From positions 1 to 64,000 of the forward strand of contig CAUZDW010000009.1 in the NCBI GenBank assembly GCA_963578825.1: a stretch of DNA of 64,000 nt, read 5' to 3'. The stretch is from JAJDNS01 sp963578825. Its GTDB lineage: Bacteria > Acidobacteriota > Vicinamibacteria > Fen-336. The notes under the pieces were generated by a model that worked only from the letters and a program-made list of their open reading frames with translations, had not been told where the DNA came from and ran no database searches. A program made the position numbers and the translations under genes. Below, in pieces: positions 7,615 to 16,515 of the stretch; within the stretch, counting starts at the first letter, position 1; every line of letters begins with the position of its first letter.

Positions 7615-9153
7615 CTATGGGCGGCCGGCAGAGGCTGCGGAGACTCCGTGGCGGGCCGCCCTCTCGCGCCGGTACCGGGCGATCCCCCGCAGCAGCGCTG
7701 CCGCCACCTTCGACTGGTAGTCGGCCGAGGCCAGCAGCTTCTCCTCCCGGGGGTTGCTGATGAACGCCACCTCCACGAGCACCGCCGGCATCGTCGCACC
7801 CACGAGGACGCGGAAGGGGGCCTGCTTGACCCCGCGGCTCGCCGAGCCCGTCACGCTGGCCAACTCGTCCTGCACCCGGGTGGCGAGAGCCGAGGATTCC
7901 TCGAGGTGCTCAGCCTGCGCCATGTCCCACAGGATGAGCGCGAGATCCGAGCCGGGAGCCGCCGATCCGAGCTCCGCTGCGCCCTCGATCTGGGCGATAC
8001 GCCGTGACGCCTCGTCGCTGGCCTGGTAGGAGAGGAAGTACACCTCGGAGCCCCTGGCGCCATCCACGCGAAACCCGTTCGCGTGGATGGACACGAATAG
8101 GTCCGCCTTGTAGTTGTTGGCGATGGCCGTCCGAGTGTCCAACTCGACCTCCGCATCCTGGTTGCGCGTGAGGAAGACCCGCACGCCGAGGGCGTCCACG
8201 AGCTGGTCACGGAGCCGCCGGGCGATGGCCAGCGTCACGTCCTTCTCGAGGGTCCCTCCGGGCCCTCGGGCACCCACTTCCTTTCCCCCGTGCCCGGGGT
8301 CGATCACGATGGTGCGGATCTCGTTGCCCACCGGGTCGGACGCCCAGCGGGGCGGGGGTGTCGGCCTGGGCCGTTGCACCTCCGCCGTCTGCGTCTCGCC
8401 TCTGAGCTCGAGAACGAGCCGCGGCGGGGACTCCTGCTCGGCGGCCCGGACCCCTCGGAACCCGGGCCCCAGGCGGACGACGAACGTGTTCTCCTCTCCG
8501 CGCTGAAACTCCACCCACTCGACGATGCCTCCGGTCATGGGCTCGGTGGGCAACGAGGCCTCGATCAGGTCCCGGTCGACGGAGACCGTGATGCGGTCGC
8601 TCCCCTGCTCGACGCGGAACGGAACGCTCTCGCTGGCGTCGAAGACGATCCGAACGAGCCCGGCGGAGGACGACATGGCGACCGACACCGTCGGGATCGA
8701 CACCCGTCCCATCACCAGAACGCGCTCGGCAGGTCGCCAGCTCACCGGGAGGCCAAGAAGCGGCTCCAGGAGGCGCGCCACTCCGTCCACCGGGACCAGC
8801 CACCGGTTGTCGACGTTGCGCACCGGCGCCGAGAGGAGTCGCAGGTCACCGTCGACCGAGGCGAGGCTCTTGCCTTCGTAGAGGCCCACCTCGTGCGAGC
8901 CCACCACCAGTGTCGCGGCCGCGCCACGGTTGTCGCTGGTGACAGTCATTCCGAAACCGACCGCAACGTCTTCGATCGCGACGAGCTCCGCCCCCTCGTG
9001 CACGACCGTCGGAACCTCTCGGCTGTGGGTCGGGGTGACGACCGTGAGTGGAGACGACTCCGCCCATACCAGCGCGGGTGTCGCGACAAGAGCCGCGGCC
9101 ACGAGGCGTCGCAATGACCCGGACGCTCCTATTCTGCCCAAACCCTTCAACAC
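7615..9153 (-). CDS. N-acetylmuramoyl-L-alanine amidase (Amidase_3) with AMIN domain
   Basis: About 512 aa. Zn-dependent hydrolase cutting the amide between MurNAc and the stem peptide. Order: signal peptide (LRRLVAAALVATPALVWA), a copper-amine-oxidase-N-like segment (about 25-125), an AMIN domain (about 130-250) that targets the septal or polar wall, a Pro-rich linker, and the Amidase_3 catalytic domain (280-500) with IVIDPGHGGKEVGARG (Zn His), EKDVTLAIARRL (Zn Glu), FVSIHANGF (Zn His) and the catalytic Glu in VLVEVAFISN. The start is uncertain: GTG at 9153 is the best in-frame candidate just before the signal peptide, with TTG at 9150 close behind. It heads the minus-strand run and faces the DUF1800 gene. 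Confidence 0.92.
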   Translation of the reverse strand: MLKGLGRIGASGSLRRLVAAALVATPALVWAESSPLTVVTPTHSREVPTVVHEGAELVAIEDVAVGFGMTVTSDNRGAAATLVVGSHEVGLYEGKSLASVDGDLRLLSAPVRNVDNRWLVPVDGVARLLEPLLGLPVSWRPAERVLVMGRVSIPTVSVAMSSSAGLVRIVFDASESVPFRVEQGSDRITVSVDRDLIEASLPTEPMTGGIVEWVEFQRGEENTFVVRLGPGFRGVRAAEQESPPRLVLELRGETQTAEVQRPRPTPPPRWASDPVGNEIRTIVIDPGHGGKEVGARGPGGTLEKDVTLAIARRLRDQLVDALGVRVFLTRNQDAEVELDTRTAIANNYKADLFVSIHANGFRVDGARGSEVYFLSYQASDEASRRIAQIEGAAELGSAAPGSDLALILWDMAQAEHLEESSALATRVQDELASVTGSASRGVKQAPFRVLVGATMPAVLVEVAFISNPREEKLLASADYQSKVAAALLRGIARYRRERAARHGVSAASAGRP

Positions 9154-9265
9154 ACATAGTTTAAGGGGGAACCCCTCCGCCCGCAAGGACCATCTGGCTC
9201 CCCACGCCGCATTGCCCTTCGCCGGCCTCATTCAACCGTCTCCCAATCGAGCCTGTCCAAGAAGC

Positions 9266-10963
9266 ATGACGCTCACGACACTCTCGGACTGGACGGACGC
9301 AGGCCGGCTCGCGGCAGTCGCTCTCGTGCTCGGCCTCGCCACTTCGGGCCCCGCGGCCGCGGTGACCCAGGCGGAGCAGCCTGCTCGGTCCTCGGAGGCT
9401 GGCCACCACCCGGACAACGGGGCAATCGTCCATACCTTGAACCGGCTCACCTGGGGCCCGCGGCCCGGAGACGTCGAGAAAGTCCGCGCCATGGGGCTCG
9501 AGAGCTGGATCGAGGCCCAGCTTCATCCCGGGCGCATCGACGATCGGGCCCTCGATGTCGCGCTCCGCTCGTTCGAGACGTACGGCCTCTCCTCCGCCGA
9601 GCTGGTCGAGGGCTACAACCCGCCTCGGGAGGTCCGGCAGGCCGTGCAGAAGATGCGCGCGGACCTGAGCGACGACGCGACCGAGGCCGAGCGCCGCAGC
9701 GCCCGGCGAGAGCTGGCCGTTAAGTACGCTCCGATGACGAAGGGTCGACCCAGGACGGTCCTGAGCGATCTGCAGGCTGTCAAGGTCCTCCGGTCGATCG
9801 AGACCGAGCGCCAGCTGGGCGAAGTCCTGGTGGACTTCTGGCTCAACCACTTCAACGTCTACGCCCGGAAGGGACCGGTCCTCTTCCTCACCGCCGAGCA
9901 CGAGAGGGTGATCCGGGAGCACGCCTGGGGCCGCTTCGAAGACCTCCTCCTGGAGACGGCCCGGAGCCCGGCGATGCTCTTCTACCTGGACAACTGGCTG
10001 TCCGCCGACCCCGACGCCGCTCGTGCCATGAACGCCCGCATGGAGCGGTCCCGGCGTCGACGCGGGCGCCAGCCGCCCCCTGGAGCGGGGTTGCGCTCGG
10101 GCCTCAACGAGAACTACGCCAGGGAGCTCCTGGAGCTGCACACACTCGGCGTCGACGGCGGCTACACCCAGCAGGACGTGGTGGAGGTGGCTCGGGCGTT
10201 CACGGGTTGGACCCTGACGGGTGTGCGCCAGAGCAAGCCCGGCTTTGCATTCGACTCCCGAGTGCACAGTCGCGGCGACAAGGAGATCCTGGGCCGGACC
10301 ATCCGCTCCGGAGGCAAAGGCGAAGGCCGCGAGATCATCCGGATGCTGGCACGACACCCGGCCACCGCGCGCTTCGTCTCGTCGAAGCTCGTCCGCCGCT
10401 TCGTCGCTGACGAACCGCCGGCCGCCCTGGTGGAAAGGGCGGCTCGGACGTGGGAGCGGACCGGCGGCGAGATTCGCGAGGTCGTCCGCACCATCGTGAC
10501 CTCGCCCGAGTTCTTCGAGCCCGTCAACCGGGGAGCGAAGGTCAAGACCCCGCTCGAGTTCATCGTGAGCGCCGTGCGGGCCTCCGGAGCCGAGGTGGCC
10601 GACGGACGGGAGCTCGCCCGGCGGATCGGAGAGATGGGAATGCCTCTCTACCTCCAGCAGCCTCCCACGGGCTACAAGGACACGGCCGACGCGTGGGTCT
10701 CGACCAACGGTCTCGTCGCCCGGCTGAACTTCGCCCTGGACCTGGCCGGCGGCAGCGTGAGCGGCGTCCATCTCGATCGCGCTCGAATCGTCGCCGCGAC
10801 GAGCACCGGCGCCCCGGTCGCCAGGATTCTCACCGAGTGGCTGATCCCCGCCGGCCTCTCAGAGTCAACGCGGCAAACGGTCGACGCCGAGATCGCCGCC
10901 GGCCTGACGCCGACCAGGGTCGCCGGCCTGCTCCTCGGCTCGCCGGAATTCCAGAGGAGGTAG
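9266..10963 (+). CDS. DUF1800 family secreted protein
   Basis: 565 aa. DUF1800 proteins have no established biochemical role; they are typically exported and encoded directly before a DUF1501 protein, as here. The ATG at 9266 was chosen because the hydrophobic N-terminus that follows (LAAVALVLGLATSGPAAA) looks like a signal peptide; longer frames upstream read through the divergent amidase. Family landmarks: HTLNRLTWGPRPGDVEKV, FWLNHFNVYARKG, LNENYARELLELHTLGVDGG, and the C-terminal GYKDTADAWVSTNGLVARL. A basic insert (about residues 255-270, RSRRRRGRQPPPG) is specific to this copy. The stop is separated from the next ATG by two bases. Confidence 0.92.
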   Translation: MTLTTLSDWTDAGRLAAVALVLGLATSGPAAAVTQAEQPARSSEAGHHPDNGAIVHTLNRLTWGPRPGDVEKVRAMGLESWIEAQLHPGRIDDRALDVALRSFETYGLSSAELVEGYNPPREVRQAVQKMRADLSDDATEAERRSARRELAVKYAPMTKGRPRTVLSDLQAVKVLRSIETERQLGEVLVDFWLNHFNVYARKGPVLFLTAEHERVIREHAWGRFEDLLLETARSPAMLFYLDNWLSADPDAARAMNARMERSRRRRGRQPPPGAGLRSGLNENYARELLELHTLGVDGGYTQQDVVEVARAFTGWTLTGVRQSKPGFAFDSRVHSRGDKEILGRTIRSGGKGEGREIIRMLARHPATARFVSSKLVRRFVADEPPAALVERAARTWERTGGEIREVVRTIVTSPEFFEPVNRGAKVKTPLEFIVSAVRASGAEVADGRELARRIGEMGMPLYLQQPPTGYKDTADAWVSTNGLVARLNFALDLAGGSVSGVHLDRARIVAATSTGAPVARILTEWLIPAGLSESTRQTVDAEIAAGLTPTRVAGLLLGSPEFQRR

Positions 10964-10965
10964 CC

Positions 10966-12213
10966 ATGTCGACGCGACGCATCTTCTTGAAGTCGTCGGG
11001 CCTCGCCGCGTTCGCCCTGGGAGCCGCCCCCCGTATCGTCCTCCGCCCGGCCAGCGCAGCCGAGGGTGAGAACGGGCGGGCTCTGGTCGTCATCTTCCAG
11101 AGAGGGGCGTGCGACGGCCTGAACACCATCGTGCCGTGGGGCGAGTCGGCCTACTACGATGCCCGCAGGACGATTGCCATCCCGCCGCCCCGGGGGTCCT
11201 CCAGAGAAAGGGCCCTCGACCTCGACGGCTTCTTCGGCCTTCACCCCGCCCTCGAGCCTCTCATGCCGCTGTGGAAGGACCGCTCGCTGGCCGTCGTGCA
11301 CGCCGTCGGGAGCCCCGACCCCACCCGGTCCCACTTCGACGCTCAGGACTACATGGAGAGCGGGACCCCGGGACGCAAGGCCACGGAAGACGGCTGGATG
11401 AACCGGCATCTCCAGGCGGTTTCCGATCCGGAAGAGGCGGCGCTGCGGGCGGTCTCGCTCACGGCCACGCTGCCCCGCATCCTGCAGGGTCCGGCTTCGG
11501 CGGTGGCCATGTCCGATCTCCGACGCTTCGGCCTGCGCACCGGGTCCGGCGCGGCCCGCGCCTTCGAGGACATGTACGCAGCCGCCGTGCGAGACACGCT
11601 GCAAGAGACCGGCGAGGCTGCTTTCGACGCCATGGATGCGGTTCGCCGTGTGGAAGCCACGGCACCGCCGCCCGCCTCGGGAGTCCGCTATCCGCGCGGA
11701 CCACTGGGTCGGAGCCTCCAGCAGATCGCACGCCTCATCAAGTCGGACGCGGGTGTCGAGCTCGCCTTCGCGGAAACCGGGAACTGGGACCACCATGCCG
11801 CCGAAGGCGGCGTGGTGGGCCAGCTCGCCAACCGCCTCCGCGAGCTGGGCGGGGCGCTGTCCGCGTTTCAGCAGGACCTCGGCCGACGGACGAGCGACGT
11901 CGTCGTGGTGACCCTCACGGAGTTCGGCCGCACGGTGCGCGAGAACGGCAACCGTGGCACGGACCACGGCCACGGCAGCATCTCCCTGGTGATGGGAGGA
12001 CCGGTGCGAGGCGGCAAGGTCTACGGGCGATGGCCCGGCCTGGGACGGGGCGACCTCTACCAGGAGCGCGACCTCGCGGTCACCACCGACTTCCGCGCCT
12101 TGATGGCGGAGCTCCTGGCCCGCCACGTCGGGTGCCCGAACCTCGAGGCCGTGTTCCCTGGATACGGACACTTGGTGGGACCGTCGCAGTTCCCCGGCGT
12201 CTTGCGAGCCTGA
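10966..12213 (+). CDS. DUF1501 family protein, Tat-exported
   Basis: 415 aa. DUF1501 proteins share the alkaline phosphatase/sulfatase-like fold and travel with DUF1800 proteins; the substrate is unknown. The N-terminus MSTRRIFLKSSGLAAFALG is a twin-arginine signal, implying export in folded, possibly metal-loaded form. Conserved stretches: LVVIFQRGACDGLNTIVPWG, SHFDAQDYMESGTPG, NWDHHAAEGGVVGQLANRL, VTLTEFGRTVRENGNRGTDH and HGHGSISLVMG (putative metal-binding residues). Its ribosome site GAGGAGG lies inside the end of the DUF1800 gene, so both are translated from one transcript. Confidence 0.93.
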   Translation: MSTRRIFLKSSGLAAFALGAAPRIVLRPASAAEGENGRALVVIFQRGACDGLNTIVPWGESAYYDARRTIAIPPPRGSSRERALDLDGFFGLHPALEPLMPLWKDRSLAVVHAVGSPDPTRSHFDAQDYMESGTPGRKATEDGWMNRHLQAVSDPEEAALRAVSLTATLPRILQGPASAVAMSDLRRFGLRTGSGAARAFEDMYAAAVRDTLQETGEAAFDAMDAVRRVEATAPPPASGVRYPRGPLGRSLQQIARLIKSDAGVELAFAETGNWDHHAAEGGVVGQLANRLRELGGALSAFQQDLGRRTSDVVVVTLTEFGRTVRENGNRGTDHGHGSISLVMGGPVRGGKVYGRWPGLGRGDLYQERDLAVTTDFRALMAELLARHVGCPNLEAVFPGYGHLVGPSQFPGVLRA

Positions 12214-12234
12214 AACCCGGAACGAGCGCGACGA

Positions 12235-13140
12235 TCAGGCCAGGCGGCCCTCCTTGAAGTCCTCCACCGCCTGGGCGATCTCCTCCCGGGTGTTCATGAC
12301 GAACGGCCCGTACCGCGCCACGGGCTCACCAATCGGCTTTGCCGCCACCAGGAGGAACCGAGCCGGCTCTCCTCCGGCGGAGCGCGCCTGAACCTCGTCG
12401 CCGTCCTCGAGCACGGCCAGGTGACCCGACGACACGATCTGCCGATCCGACTCGGCGTCGGCGCCGAGCTCCACCTCGCCCTCGAAGACGTAGACGAAGG
12501 CGTTGTGCCCGAGCGGCACGGGCTGCGAGAACCGGCCGCCCTCGCCGTCTTCGAGGGCCACGTCGACGTACAGCGGCCGGGTCACGATGCCCGTGACGGG
12601 CCCGCTCACACCCCCCGCCTCTCCCGCCACGACGCGGAGGCGCCCGCCGTCGCCGGTCACGACCTCGGGCACGTCATCGGCGGCGATGTCCTGATAGCGC
12701 GGCTCGCGCATCTTGTCGCTTGCCGGCAGGTTCACCCACAGCTGGAACCCCCACATCAGGCCGTCCGTCTGCCGCGGCATCTCGGAGTGGATGATCCCGC
12801 GCCCGGCGGTCATCCACTGGACCCCGCCTCCGGTCAGCTCCCCCTCGTTCCCCCGGCTGTCCTTGTGCCGCATCACGCCGGCCAGCATGTAGGTCACGGT
12901 CTCGAAGCCGCGGTGAGGGTGGTCGGGAAACCCGGCGATGTAGTCGTTGCTGTCGTCCGACTTGAACTCGTCCAGGAGCAGAAAGGGATCCAGCTGATTG
13001 AGCTGCGATCCGCCCAGGCTCCGGCGCAGGCGGACCCCCGCACCGTCCGAAGTGTCCTGTCCTGGAACCACGCGAACGACCCGACGAACAGGCGAATCTG
13101 CCCCCTCTCCCCTTTTCGAGCATACCCGACCCGGGCGCAA
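12235..13140 (-). CDS. Pirin family protein (bicupin)
   Basis: Up to 301 aa. Pirins are Fe-binding bicupins; some are quercetinases, others bind transcription factors or metabolic enzymes, so the role here is open. The N-terminal cupin carries the metal-ligand pattern: GFPDHPHRGFETVTYM (His-x-His), RHKDSRGNEG, and GRGIIHSEMP. The C-terminal cupin includes NAFVYVFEGEVELG and PARFLLVAAKPIGEPVA. The start is uncertain: TTG at 13140 gives the full frame, while an internal GTG before VPGQDTSDGAG would begin exactly where most pirins do. It is divergent from the acyl-CoA dehydrogenase gene and tail-to-tail with the DUF1501 gene. Confidence 0.92.
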   Translation of the reverse strand: MRPGRVCSKRGEGADSPVRRVVRVVPGQDTSDGAGVRLRRSLGGSQLNQLDPFLLLDEFKSDDSNDYIAGFPDHPHRGFETVTYMLAGVMRHKDSRGNEGELTGGGVQWMTAGRGIIHSEMPRQTDGLMWGFQLWVNLPASDKMREPRYQDIAADDVPEVVTGDGGRLRVVAGEAGGVSGPVTGIVTRPLYVDVALEDGEGGRFSQPVPLGHNAFVYVFEGEVELGADAESDRQIVSSGHLAVLEDGDEVQARSAGGEPARFLLVAAKPIGEPVARYGPFVMNTREEIAQAVEDFKEGRLA

Positions 13141-13170
13141 CGTAGACTCGTTCAGGAAGGAGCCGTGTCA

Positions 13171-15045
13171 ATGCCCGACCCGAAGGTCCGAGGAACCACC
13201 GAACGGGAGTCCATGAAAGTTGCAGAGGCCTCCCGTCAGACACGCTGGAAGGAGCCGAGCTTCCTTCGGGACCTGTTCCTCGGGACCTTCCGGCTGGACC
13301 TGGTTTACCCTTTTCCGCTGGCCGGCGAGGACCGCCCTGAGTTCGTGAAGTTCTACGAGGCTTTCGAGGCCTTTCTCCGCAACGAGGTCGACGCCGGGGA
13401 GATCGACCGCGCCGGAGACTACCCCGAGTCGGTTCTCGACGGGCTCCGGCGCCTCGGCGCTTTCGGCATGAAGATCCCCACCAAGTACGGCGGCCTCGGC
13501 TTCACGAACGTCGAGTACAACCGGATCATGGCGCTCGTCGGCAGCCACTGCGGCAACGTGGCGGCTCTGCTCTCCGCACACCAGTCGATCGGCGTCCCCC
13601 AACCGCTCAAGCTCTTCGGCACCGAGGAGCTCAGGGCGGCCTACCTCCCCCGTTGCGCGGCCGGGGAGATCTCGGCCTTCGCCCTCACCGAACCGGACGT
13701 GGGCTCGGACCCGGCCCGGGTCGCCACCACCGCGGAGAAGACCCCCGACGGAAGCGCGTACATCATCAACGGTACGAAGCTGTGGACGACGAACGGCGGG
13801 CTCGCCCGGCTTCTCGTGGTGATGGCGGTGGACTCGAGCTCGAAGAGGATCAGCGCCTTCGTCGTGGAAACCGCATGGCCCGGGGTCACTGTGGAGCAGC
13901 GCTGCCGGTTCATGGGCCTGAATGCCATCTCGAACGTCGTGCTCCAGTTCGACCAGGTCCGCGTCCCCGCCGGGAACCTCATCGGGCGGGAAGGCAAGGG
14001 GCTGAAGATCGCCCTCACCACGCTCAACGACGGCCGCCTCTCCATACCGAGCATCTCCGTTGGGGCCGCTCGAGCCGCGCTGGGAATCGTCAGGCGCTGG
14101 TCGGGAGAGCGGGTTCAGTGGGGCAAGCCTATCGGCCGGCACGAGGCCATTGCCCACAAGATCTCCGACATCGCCATGAGCACCTACGCGATGGAGTCGG
14201 TGGCGTCCCTCGCCACCGAGATGTCCGACCGGGGTGGCTACGACATTCGACTCGAGGCCGCGGCCGCCAAGGAGTGGAACACGGACCGGGGCTGGATGAT
14301 CGTCGACGAAACCATGCAGATTCGCGGGGGCCGAGGCTACGAGACCGAGCATTCGCTGGCCGAGCGGGGGGAGGAGCCCATCGGAGTCGAGCGTATGATG
14401 CGCGACTTCCGCATCAACAGGATCTTCGAAGGGTCGACCGAGATCATGCACCTTTTCATGGCACGGGAGATGGTGGACAAGCACCTGGAGGTGGCGGGCG
14501 CCCTGATCGATCCCGAGAAGCCGCTCTCGGCGAAGCTGGCGACACTGCCGGGGATGTTGGCGTTCTATGCCTGGTGGTACCCCACGCGCTGGATCGGCTG
14601 GAGCCTCTGGCCCCGATACGCCGGCTTCGGGCCCCTGGCGACTCACCTGCGCTTCGTGGAGCGCTCCTCTCGAAGGCTTGCTCGCGCGAGCTTCCACGGC
14701 ATGCTCGTCTACCAGGCCGGCCTGCAGAACAAGCAGGCCTTCCTCTTCCGTCTCGTCGACATCGCCAACGAGCTGTTCGCCATGACGGCGTCCGTGACCC
14801 GCGCCCAGACGCTCGCCGACACACGGGCTCCGGACGCTCGCGAGGCGGCGCGCCTTGCGGACGTTTTCTGCCGCAGAGCACGACGCAAGATCAAGGACAT
14901 CTTCCGCGACCTCTGGCGAAACGACGACGTGGCCCGCTACCGCCTGGGAGTCGACGTGCTCGAGGGAGGGCACCTGTGGCTGGAGCAGGGCGTCGTGGCG
15001 TGGGCGCCCCCCGGGAAGGCTCGGAGCGAGGGGGAGAACGTCTAG
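13171..15045 (+). CDS. Acyl-CoA dehydrogenase, long (VLCAD-like) form
   Basis: 624 aa. FAD-dependent alpha,beta-desaturation of an acyl-CoA, first step of beta-oxidation. The core (about 60-430) has FALTEPDVGSDPARVAT (FAD/substrate loop), IINGTKLWTTNGG, QIRGGRGYETEHSLAERG and NRIFEGSTEIMHLFMAREM. A further 180 residues form the extra C-terminal helical region seen in very-long-chain enzymes. The ATG at 13171 has AAGGAG 8 nt upstream. The stop TAG overlaps the TAG of the converging EAL gene as CTAG. A thiolase (39.2 kb) and an acyl-CoA ligase (41.8 kb) elsewhere in the window are consistent with an acyl-CoA-degrading lifestyle, but they are not in an operon with this gene. Confidence 0.95.
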   Translation: MPDPKVRGTTERESMKVAEASRQTRWKEPSFLRDLFLGTFRLDLVYPFPLAGEDRPEFVKFYEAFEAFLRNEVDAGEIDRAGDYPESVLDGLRRLGAFGMKIPTKYGGLGFTNVEYNRIMALVGSHCGNVAALLSAHQSIGVPQPLKLFGTEELRAAYLPRCAAGEISAFALTEPDVGSDPARVATTAEKTPDGSAYIINGTKLWTTNGGLARLLVVMAVDSSSKRISAFVVETAWPGVTVEQRCRFMGLNAISNVVLQFDQVRVPAGNLIGREGKGLKIALTTLNDGRLSIPSISVGAARAALGIVRRWSGERVQWGKPIGRHEAIAHKISDIAMSTYAMESVASLATEMSDRGGYDIRLEAAAAKEWNTDRGWMIVDETMQIRGGRGYETEHSLAERGEEPIGVERMMRDFRINRIFEGSTEIMHLFMAREMVDKHLEVAGALIDPEKPLSAKLATLPGMLAFYAWWYPTRWIGWSLWPRYAGFGPLATHLRFVERSSRRLARASFHGMLVYQAGLQNKQAFLFRLVDIANELFAMTASVTRAQTLADTRAPDAREAARLADVFCRRARRKIKDIFRDLWRNDDVARYRLGVDVLEGGHLWLEQGVVAWAPPGKARSEGENV

Positions 15046-15943
15046 TTCGGCTTCATCCCCGCGTCCTTGCTGCTCAGCCAGGTGACGAGATCGCCTGCCG
15101 GCATGGGCCGTGCGATGAAGTAGCCCTGTGCCTGATCGCACCCGAAGTTCGTGAGGACGTCGAGAGTCCACTGATCCTCGACCCCCTCGGCCACCACCGA
15201 AAGGCCGAGGTTGTGGGCCATGTCGCTGGTGGAGCGGACGATGGCGGTGTCCTCCCCCCCGTCGCCCACCATCCCCTGCACGAACGACCCGTCGATCTTC
15301 AGCTCGCCGACGGGAAGCTGCCGGAGGAGATTGAGCGAAGAGTACCCGGTGCCGAAATCGTCGATCGAGATGTGCACGCCACTCTGGGACAGGCTTCCGA
15401 GCACCTCGGCGGCCCGGCCGGGGTCGGCCATGACCGCGCTCTCCGTCACCTCGAGCTGAAGGCGCTCCGCGGGCATGTCGTGCTTCCTGAGTGCCTCGGC
15501 CACCTCGCCCACCAGCCGATCGTCCTAGACGTTGCAGGCGGAGACGTTGACCGCCACCGGAAGCGGCCGGCCACCGAAATTGAAGCCCTTCGCTTCGCCC
15601 AGGGCCTGGTCGAGGACCCAGCGCGTCAGCGGCCGCATGAGGCCCCGCCCCGTCTCCTCGGCGAGAGGGATGAAGTCTCCCGGGGCCACCATTCCCCGCT
15701 TGGGATGGGGCCAGCGCAGCAGCGCCTCGGCCCCGATGACCGTCTTGGTCTTGAGGTCCACCTTCGGCTGGTAGTGGAGTGTGAGCTGCCTCGCGTCGAG
15801 AGCCTGGCGAAGCTCTCCGAGAAGCGCCAGGCGCGACGGGTCGTGGGGCTCGTGCTCCTTGGAATAGACGATCGAGGCCCCTCCGCCTATCCGACGGGCC
15901 GCCTGAACCGCCAGATCGGCGCGGCGCAACAGAATCTCCGCCT
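15042..15943 (-). pseudogene. EAL-domain phosphodiesterase remnant: amber codon and missing 5' end
   Basis: Would hydrolyse cyclic di-GMP. Two open stretches in the same frame join at an in-frame TAG (15527-15525). Before it: the tail of a GGDEF domain (LLRRADLAVQAARRIGG) and the first half of an EAL domain with YQPKVDLKTKTVIGAEALLR and FIPLAEETG. After it: the second half with ISIDDFGTGYSSLNLL, ELKIDGSFV, VVAEGVED and CDQAQGYFIARPMP. In homologues the position between SACNV and DDRL is a normal residue (Gln, CAG, would need one C-to-T change). Upstream the frame ends at a TAG near 15966, but homology stops around 15940, where a plus-strand peptidase begins. Both defects make function unlikely unless one is a sequencing error. 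Confidence 0.85.
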
Positions 15944-16515
15944 CCGGCCGGAACGCCCTCGAGGTCCACTACATGAGCAATGACGCCCCTCTGGTCGAGG
16001 GCGATCTCGTGGTCACCGACATCGGGTGCTATACCGATCACTACGCTTCCGACTACTCCCGCACGCTGCCGGTGGGAGGTCGCTTCTCTCCCCGAGCGCG
16101 CGAGCTCTACGACGCGCTCTACGAGGCCGAGAGGGCCGCTGCCGAGGCCTGCCGTGCGGGCGTTTACCACCGGAGGCGAGGCGCACCCGAGGGCGCGAGG
16201 AGCCTCGACGCGATCGCCCGTGAGACGCTGGCTGCCCACGGGGCACCGGACGACTTCCCGCATGGCATCGGCCACACGATCGGCCTCTTCGTTCACGACG
16301 TCTTCAGCCGCGGCCAGCCCCTCGAGGCGGGGATGGTGATCATGATCGAGCCGGGCATCTACTCGGAGAGCGACGGGCTCGGAATGCGCATCGAAAACGC
16401 CTACATCGTGGGCGAAGACGGGTGCGAGCTCATCACGGGCAGCATTCCGAGCGACGCCGACGGAATCGAGCGCCTGATGGCGCAAGCGCCGGCGACGACG
16501 GCGGGGCCTGAATGA
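15931..16515 (+). pseudogene. M24 metallopeptidase (Xaa-Pro aminopeptidase type), 5'-truncated
   Basis: Only the catalytic pita-bread half remains (about 195 codons against roughly 350-430 for complete family members). Coding resemblance starts before the first ATG (15973): ISASGRNALEVHYMSND is the usual run-in to the active site, and it begins exactly where the divergent EAL gene breaks off. All five metal ligands are visible: Asp in VVTDIGC, Asp in YASDYSRT, His in HGIGHTIGL, Glu in IEPGIY and Glu in RIENAYIV. The ATG at 15973 would give an incomplete fold lacking the N-terminal domain, so this is treated as a remnant. The stop overlaps the sulfatase ATG (ATGA), so the downstream gene was once coupled to it. 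Confidence 0.85.
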
